The notes beneath the pieces were generated by a model that had not been told where the DNA came from, ran no database searches, and saw only the letters and a list, made by a program, of their open reading frames with translations. Below, one piece after another: positions 51,907 to 60,665 of a DNA stretch of 64,000 nt (its first letter is position 1; the number at the start of each line of letters is the position of its first letter). The position numbers and the translations under genes were made by a program. Source of the DNA: JAANXG01 sp963731035. Lineage in GTDB: Bacteria > Pseudomonadota > Gammaproteobacteria > Arenicellales > JAANXG01. The DNA is taken from contig CAVSUY010000016.1 of assembly GCA_963731035.1 (NCBI GenBank), forward strand, positions 1 through 64,000, in the 5' to 3' direction.

Positions 51907-52724
51907 GAAACGACCGAAAACTCCGGACGATAGAACTCCGCGAGTTGAAAACACATTATCCCTTCCCGGGTCTCGAGTTTCAAAGATCCGTCTTTCTCCA
52001 AGGATTCGAAAGTGCCGGCATGAGTTCGCCCGTCGTATTCCAGGCTGCGCTCGCCGTTCCAGTCTCCGCGCCAGGACCAAGCCCGGCAAACAGGATCCAG
52101 GCCCTCCTCGGCCCACCGGTTGAGCCACGCCAGGAACTCGCGGCTGAAGCTTTCCATCAGGGTCACCCGATCGAATGCTTCGAATCCTTCGCCGCGCAGG
52201 CTGGAAGCGGCGGCGCCGAGACTCTCCGGCTGCTCGAAGGCATTGACGTTTACCGATATGACCATCCAGTCGACGTGTTCCGCCGGATCCATCGAGCCGC
52301 TCAGGTGAACGCCCGCGACCTTGCCCCGGTTGAGATACACGTCATTGGGCCAGCCCAAGCGCAGCTCTTCCATCGGCTCTCCGACGACAGTGATGGCCTG
52401 GGCGGTGCACATGCCCGCCAGCAGGCTCAGCTGACAACACTTGGCAAAGGTCTCCTCGGGGCGCAGGATGACCGCGCAATGCAGGTTTCTCTCCCCGGAA
52501 ATCCAGCGCCTGCCCTTTCGTCCCACACCCTCCATCTGCTTTTTTGCCCACACGAGGGTGCCCTCGTCGGCGCCTTGGGCCGCGAGACGTTCCGCGTGGG
52601 CCCGGGCGCTGTCGGTCCGGTCCACCACGACGAGCTCGTAGAGTCCGGGCAGGTTCGGTTTGGTATCGGTCATGGGCGTCGGCGCTATCTTCTCGGGTGA
52701 CCGTGTCAGCGGGAAGTTCATCAT
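51903..52724 (-). CDS. Biotin/lipoate-protein ligase-family protein
   Basis: A 273-residue BirA-like catalytic domain. GVGRKGRRWISGERNLHCAVILRP (about 59-82) is the glycine-rich adenylate-binding loop, and LGWPNDVYLNRGKVAGVHLSG (about 117-137) the Lys-containing biotin/lipoyl loop. No DNA-binding N-terminal domain is present. The substrate, biotin or lipoate, is not certain. ATG at 52,724 or 52,673 are both possible; neither has a good ribosome site. The stop codon comes from the repeat element that follows. Confidence 0.78.
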   Translation of the reverse strand: MMNFPLTRSPEKIAPTPMTDTKPNLPGLYELVVVDRTDSARAHAERLAAQGADEGTLVWAKKQMEGVGRKGRRWISGERNLHCAVILRPEETFAKCCQLSLLAGMCTAQAITVVGEPMEELRLGWPNDVYLNRGKVAGVHLSGSMDPAEHVDWMVISVNVNAFEQPESLGAAASSLRGEGFEAFDRVTLMESFSREFLAWLNRWAEEGLDPVCRAWSWRGDWNGERSLEYDGRTHAGTFESLEKDGSLKLETREGIMCFQLAEFYRPEFSVVS

Positions 52725-52970
52725 TATGGTAGCTCGAACCCGTCTTGAAAACAGCATCCGAGGTCCGGGGGGCACCGGTCGCGCGGCTGGTATCCGATGA
52801 GCTCTTCCGGAGATTTCGAGAGAACGTCTTGGCGCGGTACGGCTCGATTGGACTAGAATGCCGTGGTCTCCCCGCAACCACCGCCGATTATCCATCGCAC
52901 AATGAGGATCAAGGCGAGTTTAGTATAGTGGGAAAGATTTTCGATTCATCACACAAAAAAGGCGCGAGCG

Positions 52971-54161
52971 ATGTCTCAATCCCTCATTCAATCCGCCGCG
53001 GCGACGCTGGAGTCCATCCGGGAGCAGGGCCTTTATAAGCAGGAGAGGGTGATGTTGTCGCCACAGTCATCCATGGTGACTATTGCCGAGCGGGGTGAGG
53101 AGCTCAACCTGTGCGCCAACAACTATCTCGGCCTTGCCAATCATCCCAAGCTGGTTGCGGCGGCCAAGTCCGCACTGGACAGTCACGGTCTCGGCATGGC
53201 GTCGGTGCGCTTCATCTGCGGAACCCAGGACCTGCACAAACAGCTGGAGAAGCGGGTCAGCGCTTTCCTGGGCACCGAGGACGCGATCCTGTTCTCCTCC
53301 TGCTTCGACGCCAACGGCGGTGTTTTCGAGGCACTGTTGGGTCCGGACGATGCGGTGATCTCGGACGCCCTCAACCACGCCTCGATCATCGATGGGATTC
53401 GTCTGTGCAAGGCCAGGCGGCTGCGCTACGCCAACAACGACATGGAGGAGCTTGAAGCGCGTCTCAAGGAGGCGGCCGACGCGGACCACCGGCTGGTGGT
53501 GACCGACGGGGTTTTCTCGATGGACGGCATCGCTGCCGATCTCGAGTCCATCTGCGATCTTGCCGGGCGCTACGACGCCCTGGTGATGGTGGATGACAGT
53601 CATGCCACCGGCGTGCTCGGGGAACGGGGTACGGGTACGCCGTCCCACTGCGGCGTGGCCGGACGCGTCCATCTCATCAGCAGCACCTTCGGCAAGGCTC
53701 TCGGCGGAGCCAGCGGCGGTTTTGTCGCCGGGCCTGGTCCCCTGGTGCAGCTGCTGCGGCAGCGGGCACGGCCGTACCTGTTCTCCAATTCGATGGCGCC
53801 GTGTATCGTGGCCGCGACGCTGGAAGCCCTGGACCTGGTAGAGAATGACGACTCCCCGCGCCGCCGCCTCCAAGCCAATGCGCAGTTTTTCCGCGAACGC
53901 CTGGGCGAAGAGGGTTTCGAACTCGTGGCCGGCGAGCATCCGATCATTCCGGTAATGATCGGCGATGCGAAGAAGGCGCAACAGTTCGCCGCCGCCCTGA
54001 TGGAAGAGGGCATCTACGTGACTGCTTTCTCTTACCCGGTGGTGCCAGAAGGAAAGGCCCGCGTACGTACCCAGATGAGTGCGGCGCACAGCGAGAAGCA
54101 GCTCGATTCCGCGGCTGCGGCCTTCGCCCGGGCCGGCCGCGCCACGGGGGTGGTCCGGTGA
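52971..54161 (+). CDS. kbl: Glycine C-acetyltransferase (2-amino-3-ketobutyrate CoA ligase)
   Basis: A 396-residue PLP enzyme that splits 2-amino-3-ketobutyrate with CoA into glycine and acetyl-CoA. CANNYLGLANHPKL (about 48-61), SVRFICGTQDLHKQLE, DDSHATGVLGERGTG with the PLP-contacting Asp and His (about 207-221), and SSTFGKALGGASGGF with the Schiff-base Lys (about 243) mark the alpha-oxoamine synthase family. Downstream tdh confirms the threonine-degrading role. Length normal. Two-step pathway: Tdh then Kbl. Confidence 0.95.
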   Translation: MSQSLIQSAAATLESIREQGLYKQERVMLSPQSSMVTIAERGEELNLCANNYLGLANHPKLVAAAKSALDSHGLGMASVRFICGTQDLHKQLEKRVSAFLGTEDAILFSSCFDANGGVFEALLGPDDAVISDALNHASIIDGIRLCKARRLRYANNDMEELEARLKEAADADHRLVVTDGVFSMDGIAADLESICDLAGRYDALVMVDDSHATGVLGERGTGTPSHCGVAGRVHLISSTFGKALGGASGGFVAGPGPLVQLLRQRARPYLFSNSMAPCIVAATLEALDLVENDDSPRRRLQANAQFFRERLGEEGFELVAGEHPIIPVMIGDAKKAQQFAAALMEEGIYVTAFSYPVVPEGKARVRTQMSAAHSEKQLDSAAAAFARAGRATGVVR

Positions 54162-54192
54162 CGCGTGCCGAATACGCACTGGAGGTGGATCG

Positions 54193-55242
54193 ATGAAAGC
54201 CCTGGTCAAGAAGGAGGCGCGCCCGGGCCTGTGGCTGGAGCAGGTCGACAAGCCGGTGCCCGGTCCCAGCGACGTGCTGATACGGGTCGAGAAAGCCGCT
54301 ATCTGCGGCACCGACCTGCACATTTACAACTGGGACAAGTGGGCACAGGGCGCGGTGCCGGTGCCAATGGTCGTTGGCCATGAATACGTCGGCGTGGTGG
54401 AGCAGGTCGGCAGCGCAACAGAAACCGTCGTGCCGGGCCAACGCGTGTCGGGAGAAGGTCATATCATGTGCGGCGTTTGCCGCAATTGCCGGGCGGGCCG
54501 CGGTCACCTGTGCAAGGATACCCGGGGTGTCGGTGTCAACCGACCCGGCGCCTTCGCGGAGTATGTATGCATCCCTGCGGTGAATGCGTATCCGCTGCCT
54601 GACGACATTCCGGACGACATTGCGGCGTTGCTGGACCCACTGGGTAACGCCGTGCATACGGCCCTGTCCTTCGACCTCATCGGCGAGGACGTTCTGATCA
54701 CCGGTGCCGGACCGATAGGGGTAATGGCGGCGGCGGTGGCACGTCACGTCGGGGCGCGGCATATCGTGGTGACCGACATCAACGACGGGCGCCTGGCTCT
54801 CGCGGAGCACATGGGTGCCACCCGTGGCGTACGGGCAGACCGCGTGGATATGAAAGAGGTGATGAGGGAGCTGGAAATGCGGGAAGGATTCGACGTCGGA
54901 CTGGAGATGTCCGGCAGCGCCAGCGCCCTGGCGGACCAGATCCGGGCCTTGATGCACGGCGCCAAGCTGGCCCTGCTGGGCCTGTATTCGGATTCTCCGA
55001 CCGTGGATATGAACGAAGCGATCTTCAAGGGCATAACCATCAAGGGTATTTACGGCCGCGAAATGTTCGAGACCTGGCACAAGACGGTCGCCATGCTGGA
55101 CAGCGGCCTGGACATCAGCGCGGTGATCACCCATCGGCTGCCGTTCGAGGAGTACGAGGAAGGGTTTCAAGCCCTCAATGCCGGGAAGGCGTGCAAGATC
55201 GTTCTCGATCTGCATGACAAACATCAGGGCGGACAAGCATGA
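54193..55242 (+). CDS. tdh: L-threonine 3-dehydrogenase
   Basis: A 349-residue zinc-dependent alcohol-dehydrogenase-type enzyme oxidising threonine to 2-amino-3-ketobutyrate with NAD. ICGTDLHIYNWD with catalytic-zinc Cys38 and Thr, VVGHEYVGVV with His and Glu (about 63), the structural-zinc loop CGVCRNCRAGRGHLC, and ITGAGPIGVMAAAVA (NAD loop, about 170-185) are all present. GGAGGTGGATCG precedes the ATG. Gap to kbl is 31 bases; the stop overlaps the next gene (ATGA). Confidence 0.95.
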   Translation: MKALVKKEARPGLWLEQVDKPVPGPSDVLIRVEKAAICGTDLHIYNWDKWAQGAVPVPMVVGHEYVGVVEQVGSATETVVPGQRVSGEGHIMCGVCRNCRAGRGHLCKDTRGVGVNRPGAFAEYVCIPAVNAYPLPDDIPDDIAALLDPLGNAVHTALSFDLIGEDVLITGAGPIGVMAAAVARHVGARHIVVTDINDGRLALAEHMGATRGVRADRVDMKEVMRELEMREGFDVGLEMSGSASALADQIRALMHGAKLALLGLYSDSPTVDMNEAIFKGITIKGIYGREMFETWHKTVAMLDSGLDISAVITHRLPFEEYEEGFQALNAGKACKIVLDLHDKHQGGQA

Positions 55243-56801
55243 GTGAACAAGAGTCGGCCGCGCCGCGTCGTTCCAGGCGCCGCCGCAGGCGCGAGGAATC
55301 CGGAGAAACGGGTCAGGCCGTGGATCAACTCCCCTGGGGACAGCCCAGGTACGTCGATCCGCCCACCGAACCCCTGGACGCGGAGGGCGTGGAAAGAATT
55401 CACGATGCCTCGATGCGTATTCTCGAGCGGATCGGCATTGAGTTTCTGCACGACGAGGCCCGGCAGATCCTGACGGAAGCCGGCTGCGACGTGAAGCCGG
55501 GCTCCACCAACGTCAAGATGGACCGGGATTTCGTGATGGAGCAGGTGGCCAAGGCACCGTCATCGTTCACTATTACGCCCCGCAATCCCGACCACCGCAT
55601 CGTCGTCGGCGACGGTCATGCCGTGTTCGGGCAGGTAGCCAGTCCGCCCAACGTGTCGGATCTCGACAACGGAAGGCGCACCGGCAACCGTCATGATTTT
55701 CAGAACCTGCTGCGGCTGGCGCAGAGCTTCAACTGCATCCATATCAACTGCGGTTATCCGGTGGAACCGGTGGACATCCACCCGTCGATTCGGCATTTGG
55801 ATGCCGTGTACGACCTGCTTACGCTTACCGACAAGGCCATGCAGCCGTATCCGCTGGGCAAGGAACGGATCGAGGACGCGATGGAGATGGTGCGCATCGC
55901 CGGCGGCTTGAGCTGGGAGGAGTTCGAGGCGACGCCGCGGATGTTCACCAACATCAACTCCTCCTCGCCCCTGAAGCACGACTGGCCGATGCTGGACGGC
56001 GCCATGCGTCTGGCGCGGCATAGGCAGCCGGTGATTATCACGCCTTTCACACTCTCGGGTGCCATGGCGCCGGTGACCCTGGCAGGGGCGGTGGCCCAGC
56101 AGAACGCCGAGGCGTTGTGCGCCATCGCGCTGCTGCAAGTCGTGCAACCGGGCACCCCGGTGGTCTACGGGTCTTTCACCTCCAACGTGGACATGAAGTC
56201 CGGGGCGCCGGCCTTCGGCACGCCGGAGTATATGCGGGCAACCCAGATGTCCGGGCAGATGGCGCGCCGATATAACCTGCCCATCCGCGTCTCGAACGCC
56301 AATGCCTCCAACGCCCCCGACGCCCAGGCGACCTGGGAAAGCGTGTACTCGCTGCAGGCGGTGGCGATGGCCCACGGTAACGTCGTCTATCATGCCGCGG
56401 GCTGGCTCGAAGGCGGGCTGTGCGCCAGCTTCGAGAAGTTCATCATCGACTGCGAGCTGCTGCAGCAGTTCACGTACTATCAGCGGCCGGTGTCGGTTAC
56501 CGAGGATGACCTCGCGGTGGATGCCATCGAGGGCGTCGGTCCCAGCGGCCATTTCCTCGGCTGCGATCACACACAGCAGCGCTACAAGACAGCGTTCTAC
56601 AGCCCGTTCCTGTCCGACTGGAGCAACTTCGAACAATGGCAATTGAACGGCTCCCTGGACGCCACACAGCGCGCCAACCGTATCTGGAAGAAGGTGCTGG
56701 CGGGGTACCAGCCGCCGCCGATGGACCCCGCGATCAGGGAGGAACTGGAGGCCTTCGTGGAGCGCCGAAAAGCCGAGGGCGGATCGCCGACGGATTTCTA
56801 G
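55239..56801 (+). CDS. MttB-family corrinoid-dependent methyltransferase, non-pyrrolysine
   Basis: A 520-residue TIM-barrel methyltransferase of the trimethylamine methyltransferase superfamily. A basic leader RRSRRRRRRE is followed by DAEGVERIHDASMRILERIGIEF and the long core including GYPVEPVDIHPSIRHLDAVYDLLTLTDKAMQPYP. No in-frame amber codon is present, so it is a pyrrolysine-free member; known ones act on glycine betaine, proline betaine or carnitine. No corrinoid protein gene is adjacent, so the methyl acceptor is unknown. Coupled by overlap to tdh. Confidence 0.9.
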   Translation: MSEQESAAPRRSRRRRRREESGETGQAVDQLPWGQPRYVDPPTEPLDAEGVERIHDASMRILERIGIEFLHDEARQILTEAGCDVKPGSTNVKMDRDFVMEQVAKAPSSFTITPRNPDHRIVVGDGHAVFGQVASPPNVSDLDNGRRTGNRHDFQNLLRLAQSFNCIHINCGYPVEPVDIHPSIRHLDAVYDLLTLTDKAMQPYPLGKERIEDAMEMVRIAGGLSWEEFEATPRMFTNINSSSPLKHDWPMLDGAMRLARHRQPVIITPFTLSGAMAPVTLAGAVAQQNAEALCAIALLQVVQPGTPVVYGSFTSNVDMKSGAPAFGTPEYMRATQMSGQMARRYNLPIRVSNANASNAPDAQATWESVYSLQAVAMAHGNVVYHAAGWLEGGLCASFEKFIIDCELLQQFTYYQRPVSVTEDDLAVDAIEGVGPSGHFLGCDHTQQRYKTAFYSPFLSDWSNFEQWQLNGSLDATQRANRIWKKVLAGYQPPPMDPAIREELEAFVERRKAEGGSPTDF

Positions 56802-56886
56802 CGGGCTTGGCGGATGTTGTCCCGGGTATTTTCCCGGACTCCCCACATCCCCACGAGTCGGCATTTGGTGTTGACAATGCGGAGAT

Positions 56887-56966
56887 ATCGCGGCTGAAGC
56901 CGCTCCTACTATCCGTGTCTACCGCCGTGCAGAGCTTCGGATTGTAGGAGCGGCTTCAGCCGCGAT
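56887..56966. repeat. Inverted pair of REP-like palindromes
   Basis: ATCGCGGCTGAAGCCGCTCC (from 56,887) is followed by the opposite orientation, TAGGAGCGGCTTCAGCCGCG (from 56,945). It is between the convergent mttB-like and acr3 genes and shares its core with the repeats at 32,851 and 50,851. Confidence 0.85.
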
Positions 56967-57007
56967 TATTTTGTTGACCGTGGCCTCGAGGAGCGGGCCC
57001 TCCTGGA

Positions 57008-58099
57008 TCACCCGGTTCGCGTTTTCGGCGAAGGGGACTCGCCGAAGCCGTGGCGGACGACGTTGGTTCCGCTTTCGTACCAACCCCGTGTGGCATTGAC
57101 GAGCTTCACCACGCTCAGCATGACCGGCACCTCGATCAGGACGCCGACCACCGTGGACAGCGCCGCTCCCGAAGAGAAGCCGAACAGACTGATCGCGGCC
57201 GCGACCGCCAACTCGAAGAAGTTGCTGGCGCCGATAAGGGCCGACGGCGCCGCAACGCAATGTGCTTCTCCGGCGGCCCGATTGAGCAGGTAAGCCAGGC
57301 TCGAATTGAAGTAGACCTGGATCACTATGGGGACCGCCAGCATGGCGATGATCAGGGGCTGACGGATGATTTGCTCTCCCTGGAACCCGAACAGCAGCAC
57401 CAGGGTCGCGAGCAGGGCGGCCAGGGATACGACCTGCAGTCGCGCCATAAGCTCCCGCAGCCGGCGGGCTCCGTCCGCCGGGCCCCCGGTAGACAATACG
57501 CAGCGTCGAATCACCTGGGCAATCAAGACCGGGACGACGATGTACAGCGCGACGGACAGGGTCAGGGTCTCCCAGGGGACCGTGATGGCGGAAAGTCCAA
57601 GCAGAAGTCCGACGAGGGGTGCGAACGCGAATACCATGATCACGTCGTTCAGCGCCACCTGGCTCAGCGTGAAGTGTGGCTCGCCGTCCGAGAGATTGCT
57701 CCACACGAACACCATGGCAGTACAGGGCGCCGCCGCCAGCAGGATCAGCCCTGCAATGTAGGAGTCGATCTGGTCCGCCGGCAGGTAGGGCCTGAACACG
57801 ATCCCGACGAACAGCCAGCCCAGGGCCGCCATGGAGAAAGGCTTGACGAGCCAGTTGACGAACAGCGTCACACCGATGCCGCGCCAATGCTCCGTAATCC
57901 CCGCAAGTGCCGTGAAGTCGATCTTGATCAGCATGGGGATGATCATCAACCAGATGAGTACGGCGACGGGCAGATTGACTTTTGCGATCTCGGCGGCGCC
58001 GATAGCGTGAAACACTGGTGGAAAGAAGTGTCCCAGCGAGATGCCGGCGACGATGCACGCCGCGACCCAAAGCGTCAGGTAACGCTCAAACAGACTCAT
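57008..58099 (-). CDS. acr3: Arsenite efflux transporter Acr3
   Basis: A 363-residue inner-membrane carrier exporting arsenite. About ten membrane segments are visible. Acr3 signatures are LIWLMIIPMLIKIDF, FVNWLVKPFSMAALGWLF, LLAAAPCTAMVFVWSNLSDGEPHFTLSQVALND with the essential Cys in the fourth segment (about 129), and APSALIGASNFFELAVAAAISLFG. It is the last gene of the minus-strand ars operon. A 73-base gap separates it from arsC. Confidence 0.95.
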   Translation of the reverse strand: MSLFERYLTLWVAACIVAGISLGHFFPPVFHAIGAAEIAKVNLPVAVLIWLMIIPMLIKIDFTALAGITEHWRGIGVTLFVNWLVKPFSMAALGWLFVGIVFRPYLPADQIDSYIAGLILLAAAPCTAMVFVWSNLSDGEPHFTLSQVALNDVIMVFAFAPLVGLLLGLSAITVPWETLTLSVALYIVVPVLIAQVIRRCVLSTGGPADGARRLRELMARLQVVSLAALLATLVLLFGFQGEQIIRQPLIIAMLAVPIVIQVYFNSSLAYLLNRAAGEAHCVAAPSALIGASNFFELAVAAAISLFGFSSGAALSTVVGVLIEVPVMLSVVKLVNATRGWYESGTNVVRHGFGESPSPKTRTG

Positions 58100-58172
58100 G
58101 ATCGTCCTGCCCGCGCGGCATCGTGGTGTTCATTCACTGGCTCGATGTGTTTTCTTGCTGGATGGGCCCGCA

Positions 58173-58697
58173 TCACGCACTCTCGCTCAAGGTGCGCCCC
58201 ACTTCCGCGAGCCGGCTGCGTAGGCTGAGCTCGTCCAGCGAGGCAAGGGGCAGGTTGATGAAGAGCTTGATACGATTGTTCAACATGCGATAGGCATCGG
58301 CGAACGCCAGGCCTATCTCGGCTTCGGAGCCCTTCACGGCCGCCGGATCGGGGACGCCCCAATGCGCGGTAATGGGGTGGCCCGGCCACACGGGACAGGT
58401 CTCGCGGGCGGCGTCGTCGCACACCGTGAAAATGAAATCCATCTTTGGGGTATCGGATCCGGAGAACTCCTCCCATGACTTCGAACGGAGACCCGCCGTC
58501 GGGTATTCGAGGCGATCGAGGAGGTCCAGGGCATGTGGATTCACCCGGCCCGCAGGGTGGCTTCCGGCGCTGTAGGCCGTGAAGCGGCCCTGGTTCAGGC
58601 TCTGGCCCAGCCGATTGAGAATGGCCTCCCCGAAAATACTGCGGGCGGAGTTTCCGGTGCACAGAAAGAGAACGTTGTAAGTCCTGTCGTCGTTCAC
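58173..58697 (-). CDS. arsC: Arsenate reductase, low-molecular-weight phosphatase type
   Basis: A 174-residue protein with the phosphatase loop VLFLCTGNSARS near residue 9-20 (Cys nucleophile, Arg), SAGSHPAGRVNPHA and a late DFIFTVCDDAARETCPVWPG with two further cysteines. This is the thioredoxin-coupled ArsC class with three redox cysteines. It reduces arsenate to arsenite for Acr3. GTG start at 58,697; the frame is open further upstream, but the domain begins here. Confidence 0.88.
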   Translation of the reverse strand: MNDDRTYNVLFLCTGNSARSIFGEAILNRLGQSLNQGRFTAYSAGSHPAGRVNPHALDLLDRLEYPTAGLRSKSWEEFSGSDTPKMDFIFTVCDDAARETCPVWPGHPITAHWGVPDPAAVKGSEAEIGLAFADAYRMLNNRIKLFINLPLASLDELSLRSRLAEVGRTLSESA

Positions 58698-58758
58698 AGG
58701 GGAGTTCCGGGAGCGTCGGTTAATCGGGTCCGGGGTCGGCCGCTGGCCGCGACGGAAC

Positions 58759-59220
58759 TCAGCAGCACGCCGAGCTCGGTTTCCGGCTATCCCGCGCCGG
58801 GTTCGCGCAGCAGGCCGAGGCATGGCTCGGTATGCGGTCGTCGTCGCTGCCGTACACGGGACTGTCCCCGGTGGTCAGGAACGTCTCCCAGGGAACGCCT
58901 TGTGGATCGATGACCCAGTTCTTCTCGGAGCGCGCGTAGCAGCAGGTGGTCTCGCCCTGCTCGATGACCGGTGCCGACGCGGTCTTCAGCCGTCCGTAGA
59001 CCTCGTCCAACTCTTCCTTGCTCTCGACCTGGATACCGAGGTGATCCATGCCCTTAACCTCGCCGCGGGTAGTCACCGCGAAGTTGACCCTGGGATCTTC
59101 GAGCATCCATTTGGCGTAGTCATCCTTCAACACGCTGGGCGCGGCATTGAAGAGAGTGCTGTAGAACCGGACGGAAGCGTCCAGATCAGACACCGCGAGA
59201 TTAACGTGCAGTCGCTTCAT
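58759..59220 (-). CDS. arsI: ArsI/CadI-family dioxygenase-like protein (C-As lyase type)
   Basis: A 153-residue member of the vicinal oxygen chelate fold. It begins KRLHVNLAVSDLDASVRFYSTLF with a metal His; DHLGIQVESKEELDEV carries the second, and DPQGVPWETFLT the Glu ligand. The vicinal cysteine pair in TTCCYARSEKNW is the organoarsenical site of ArsI, which cleaves the C-As bond of methyl- or aromatic arsenicals. Extra cysteines ACC and SACC end the chain. ATG at 59,220 avoids overlap with most of arsR; an upstream ATG at 59,235 is possible. CadI-like cadmium-inducible proteins are the alternative. Confidence 0.85.
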   Translation of the reverse strand: MKRLHVNLAVSDLDASVRFYSTLFNAAPSVLKDDYAKWMLEDPRVNFAVTTRGEVKGMDHLGIQVESKEELDEVYGRLKTASAPVIEQGETTCCYARSEKNWVIDPQGVPWETFLTTGDSPVYGSDDDRIPSHASACCANPARDSRKPSSACC

Positions 59221-59581
59221 TGCGTTCTCCATCAAAGTTGGTCGGGGTGCAGCATCCGGGAAGAATGCTTTCCAGCATGGGCGCGCACACCTCCGGCCGG
59301 CCCTGGCAGCAGTCTTCCATCAGGAAGGAGAGCAGGGCGCGCGTGCCCTCGAAATCGATGCGGTAGATGACCGACCGGCCTTCGCGATGCGAGCCGACCA
59401 GACCCCCGTTCACGAGAATCGCCAGGTGCGACGACATCGTGTTGTGCGGAACCTTCAACGCGCGGGCGATCTCGCCGGCGGCCATGCCGTCGGCGCCGCA
59501 GTGAACCAACAACCTGAAGGTCTCGAGGCGGCTTTCCTGGGACAGGGCGGCGAGGGCCTTGGTGGCCAGTGATATGTCCAT
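59201..59581 (-). CDS. arsR: ArsR-family arsenic-responsive repressor
   Basis: A 126-residue winged-helix repressor: LAALSQESRLETFRLLVHCGADGMAAGEIARALKVPHNTMSSHLAILVNGGLVGSHREGRSVIYRIDF. Cysteine groups near the C-terminus (MEDCCQGRPEVC, LPGCC) are candidate arsenite ligands, an arrangement unlike the classical ELCVC helix. It starts the operon arsR-arsI-arsC-acr3; its start codon lies inside an operator palindrome. The 3' end overlaps arsI. Confidence 0.92.
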   Translation of the reverse strand: MDISLATKALAALSQESRLETFRLLVHCGADGMAAGEIARALKVPHNTMSSHLAILVNGGLVGSHREGRSVIYRIDFEGTRALLSFLMEDCCQGRPEVCAPMLESILPGCCTPTNFDGERNEATAR

Positions 59582-59616
59582 ATGTCGAGAATAATCGACA
59601 TATGGCTTTGGGTCAA
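59578..59616 (-). promoter_or_regulatory. ars operon promoter and operator
   Basis: CCATATGTCGA (59578-59588) and TCGACATATGG (59595-59605) form a perfect 11-base inverted repeat with a 6-base centre. On the minus strand a -35 TTGACC (59611-59616) and a -10 TATTCT (59588-59593) are 17 bases apart. The -10 lies at the operator centre. Transcription would begin at or near 59,581, the A of the arsR ATG, giving a leaderless or almost leaderless message blocked by ArsR. Confidence 0.75.
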
Positions 59617-59686
59617 GCCGCGGGAATCCGGCACCAGGAAGAAACCCTCGGCCTCTGGCGTCCGGCCCGGCCGGCAGGACGCCCGG

Positions 59687-60505
59687 TCAGCTCTCCACCG
59701 GCGTTTCCGGGTCGTTGCCCCATTCGGACCAGGAGCCGGCGTAGCCCTTGACCGAGTCAAAACCCAGGTGCCTGAGCATCACATAGCTGTGGGCCGAGCG
59801 GTGGTGGGTGTGGCAGTAGGTAATCACGTCCTTATCCGGCGTGATGCCGCGCTCGTCCAGCATCCGCCGCAGCGTCTCATCCGGAAGCAGCCTGGCGGCG
59901 TTGGCCCGGTCGATGCAGTCGATCCAGTTCACATTCACGGCCCCGGGGATGTGGCCGCCCTTGGCGGCGCGGACGCTGGTTCCGGCATATTCCTCCGGGG
60001 AGCGCGCGTCCAGCAGGATCAGACCCGGGTCACCCAGTCGTTCCAGGATCTCGTCTCGGACGGCGACCGGCGCCGCCGAGTACTCGATCGGCCCGTAGTC
60101 CCGGCGCTTCGCGACCGAGGGATCGTTGCTCATCGGACGGTTCTCCGCGGCCCAGGCGTGAATGCCGCCGTTGAGGACCGCCGCCCGCCGGTGGCCCGCC
60201 GCGTGGAGGTTCCACACCAGGCGGCAGCCCCGGCCCCCGCCTTCGTCGTCGTAGGCCACGACCGTGCGCGCAGGCGTGATGCCGGCCTCGGACAGCGTAC
60301 GGGAGAACGCCTGGGCGTCGGGCAGGTGACCCGGCGCGGGACGGTCGCCGCGGAGCAGGGAGCCATACTCCATCCGTACGGCACCCGGGACATGGGCCTG
60401 GGCATAGGTTTCCGGTTTCCCGAGATCCACGACCACGAGCTCCTCGTGGCCCAGCAGGGCCTCCAATGCCTCGGGCTCGATAATGATTGGAATGTCCAGG
60501 CTCAT
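59687..60505 (-). CDS. Tandem-rhodanese sulfurtransferase
   Basis: A 272-residue protein with two rhodanese domains. The N-terminal one (about 10-125) lacks the catalytic Cys. The C-terminal one (about 145-265) has LILLDARSPEEYAG, GHIPGAVNVNW and the active loop TYCHTHHRSAH with Cys near 238. Thiosulfate and 3-mercaptopyruvate sulfurtransferases are both possible; the loop CHTHHR is neither of the textbook forms (CRKGVT or CGSGVT). No signal peptide. Confidence 0.88.
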   Translation of the reverse strand: MSLDIPIIIEPEALEALLGHEELVVVDLGKPETYAQAHVPGAVRMEYGSLLRGDRPAPGHLPDAQAFSRTLSEAGITPARTVVAYDDEGGGRGCRLVWNLHAAGHRRAAVLNGGIHAWAAENRPMSNDPSVAKRRDYGPIEYSAAPVAVRDEILERLGDPGLILLDARSPEEYAGTSVRAAKGGHIPGAVNVNWIDCIDRANAARLLPDETLRRMLDERGITPDKDVITYCHTHHRSAHSYVMLRHLGFDSVKGYAGSWSEWGNDPETPVES

Positions 60506-60665
60506 GCTGCTTCTCGTTTCATTGAGGTGGGTGGCGAAAGGCGCCCATGTTAGTTCATCGGCGTCTCATCGACCAAACGGCGCTTTTTTCGGTGACAATC
60601 GAATTCATGTACGGTTTCATGACACCAGCCGCGTTTCTTACATTGTCGTGCTCTGGAGCTGACCG

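Noticed and set aside
55239..56801. Pyrrolysine-dependent trimethylamine methyltransferase
   Set aside because: There is no in-frame TAG and no pyl genes are visible; it is the non-pyrrolysine type.
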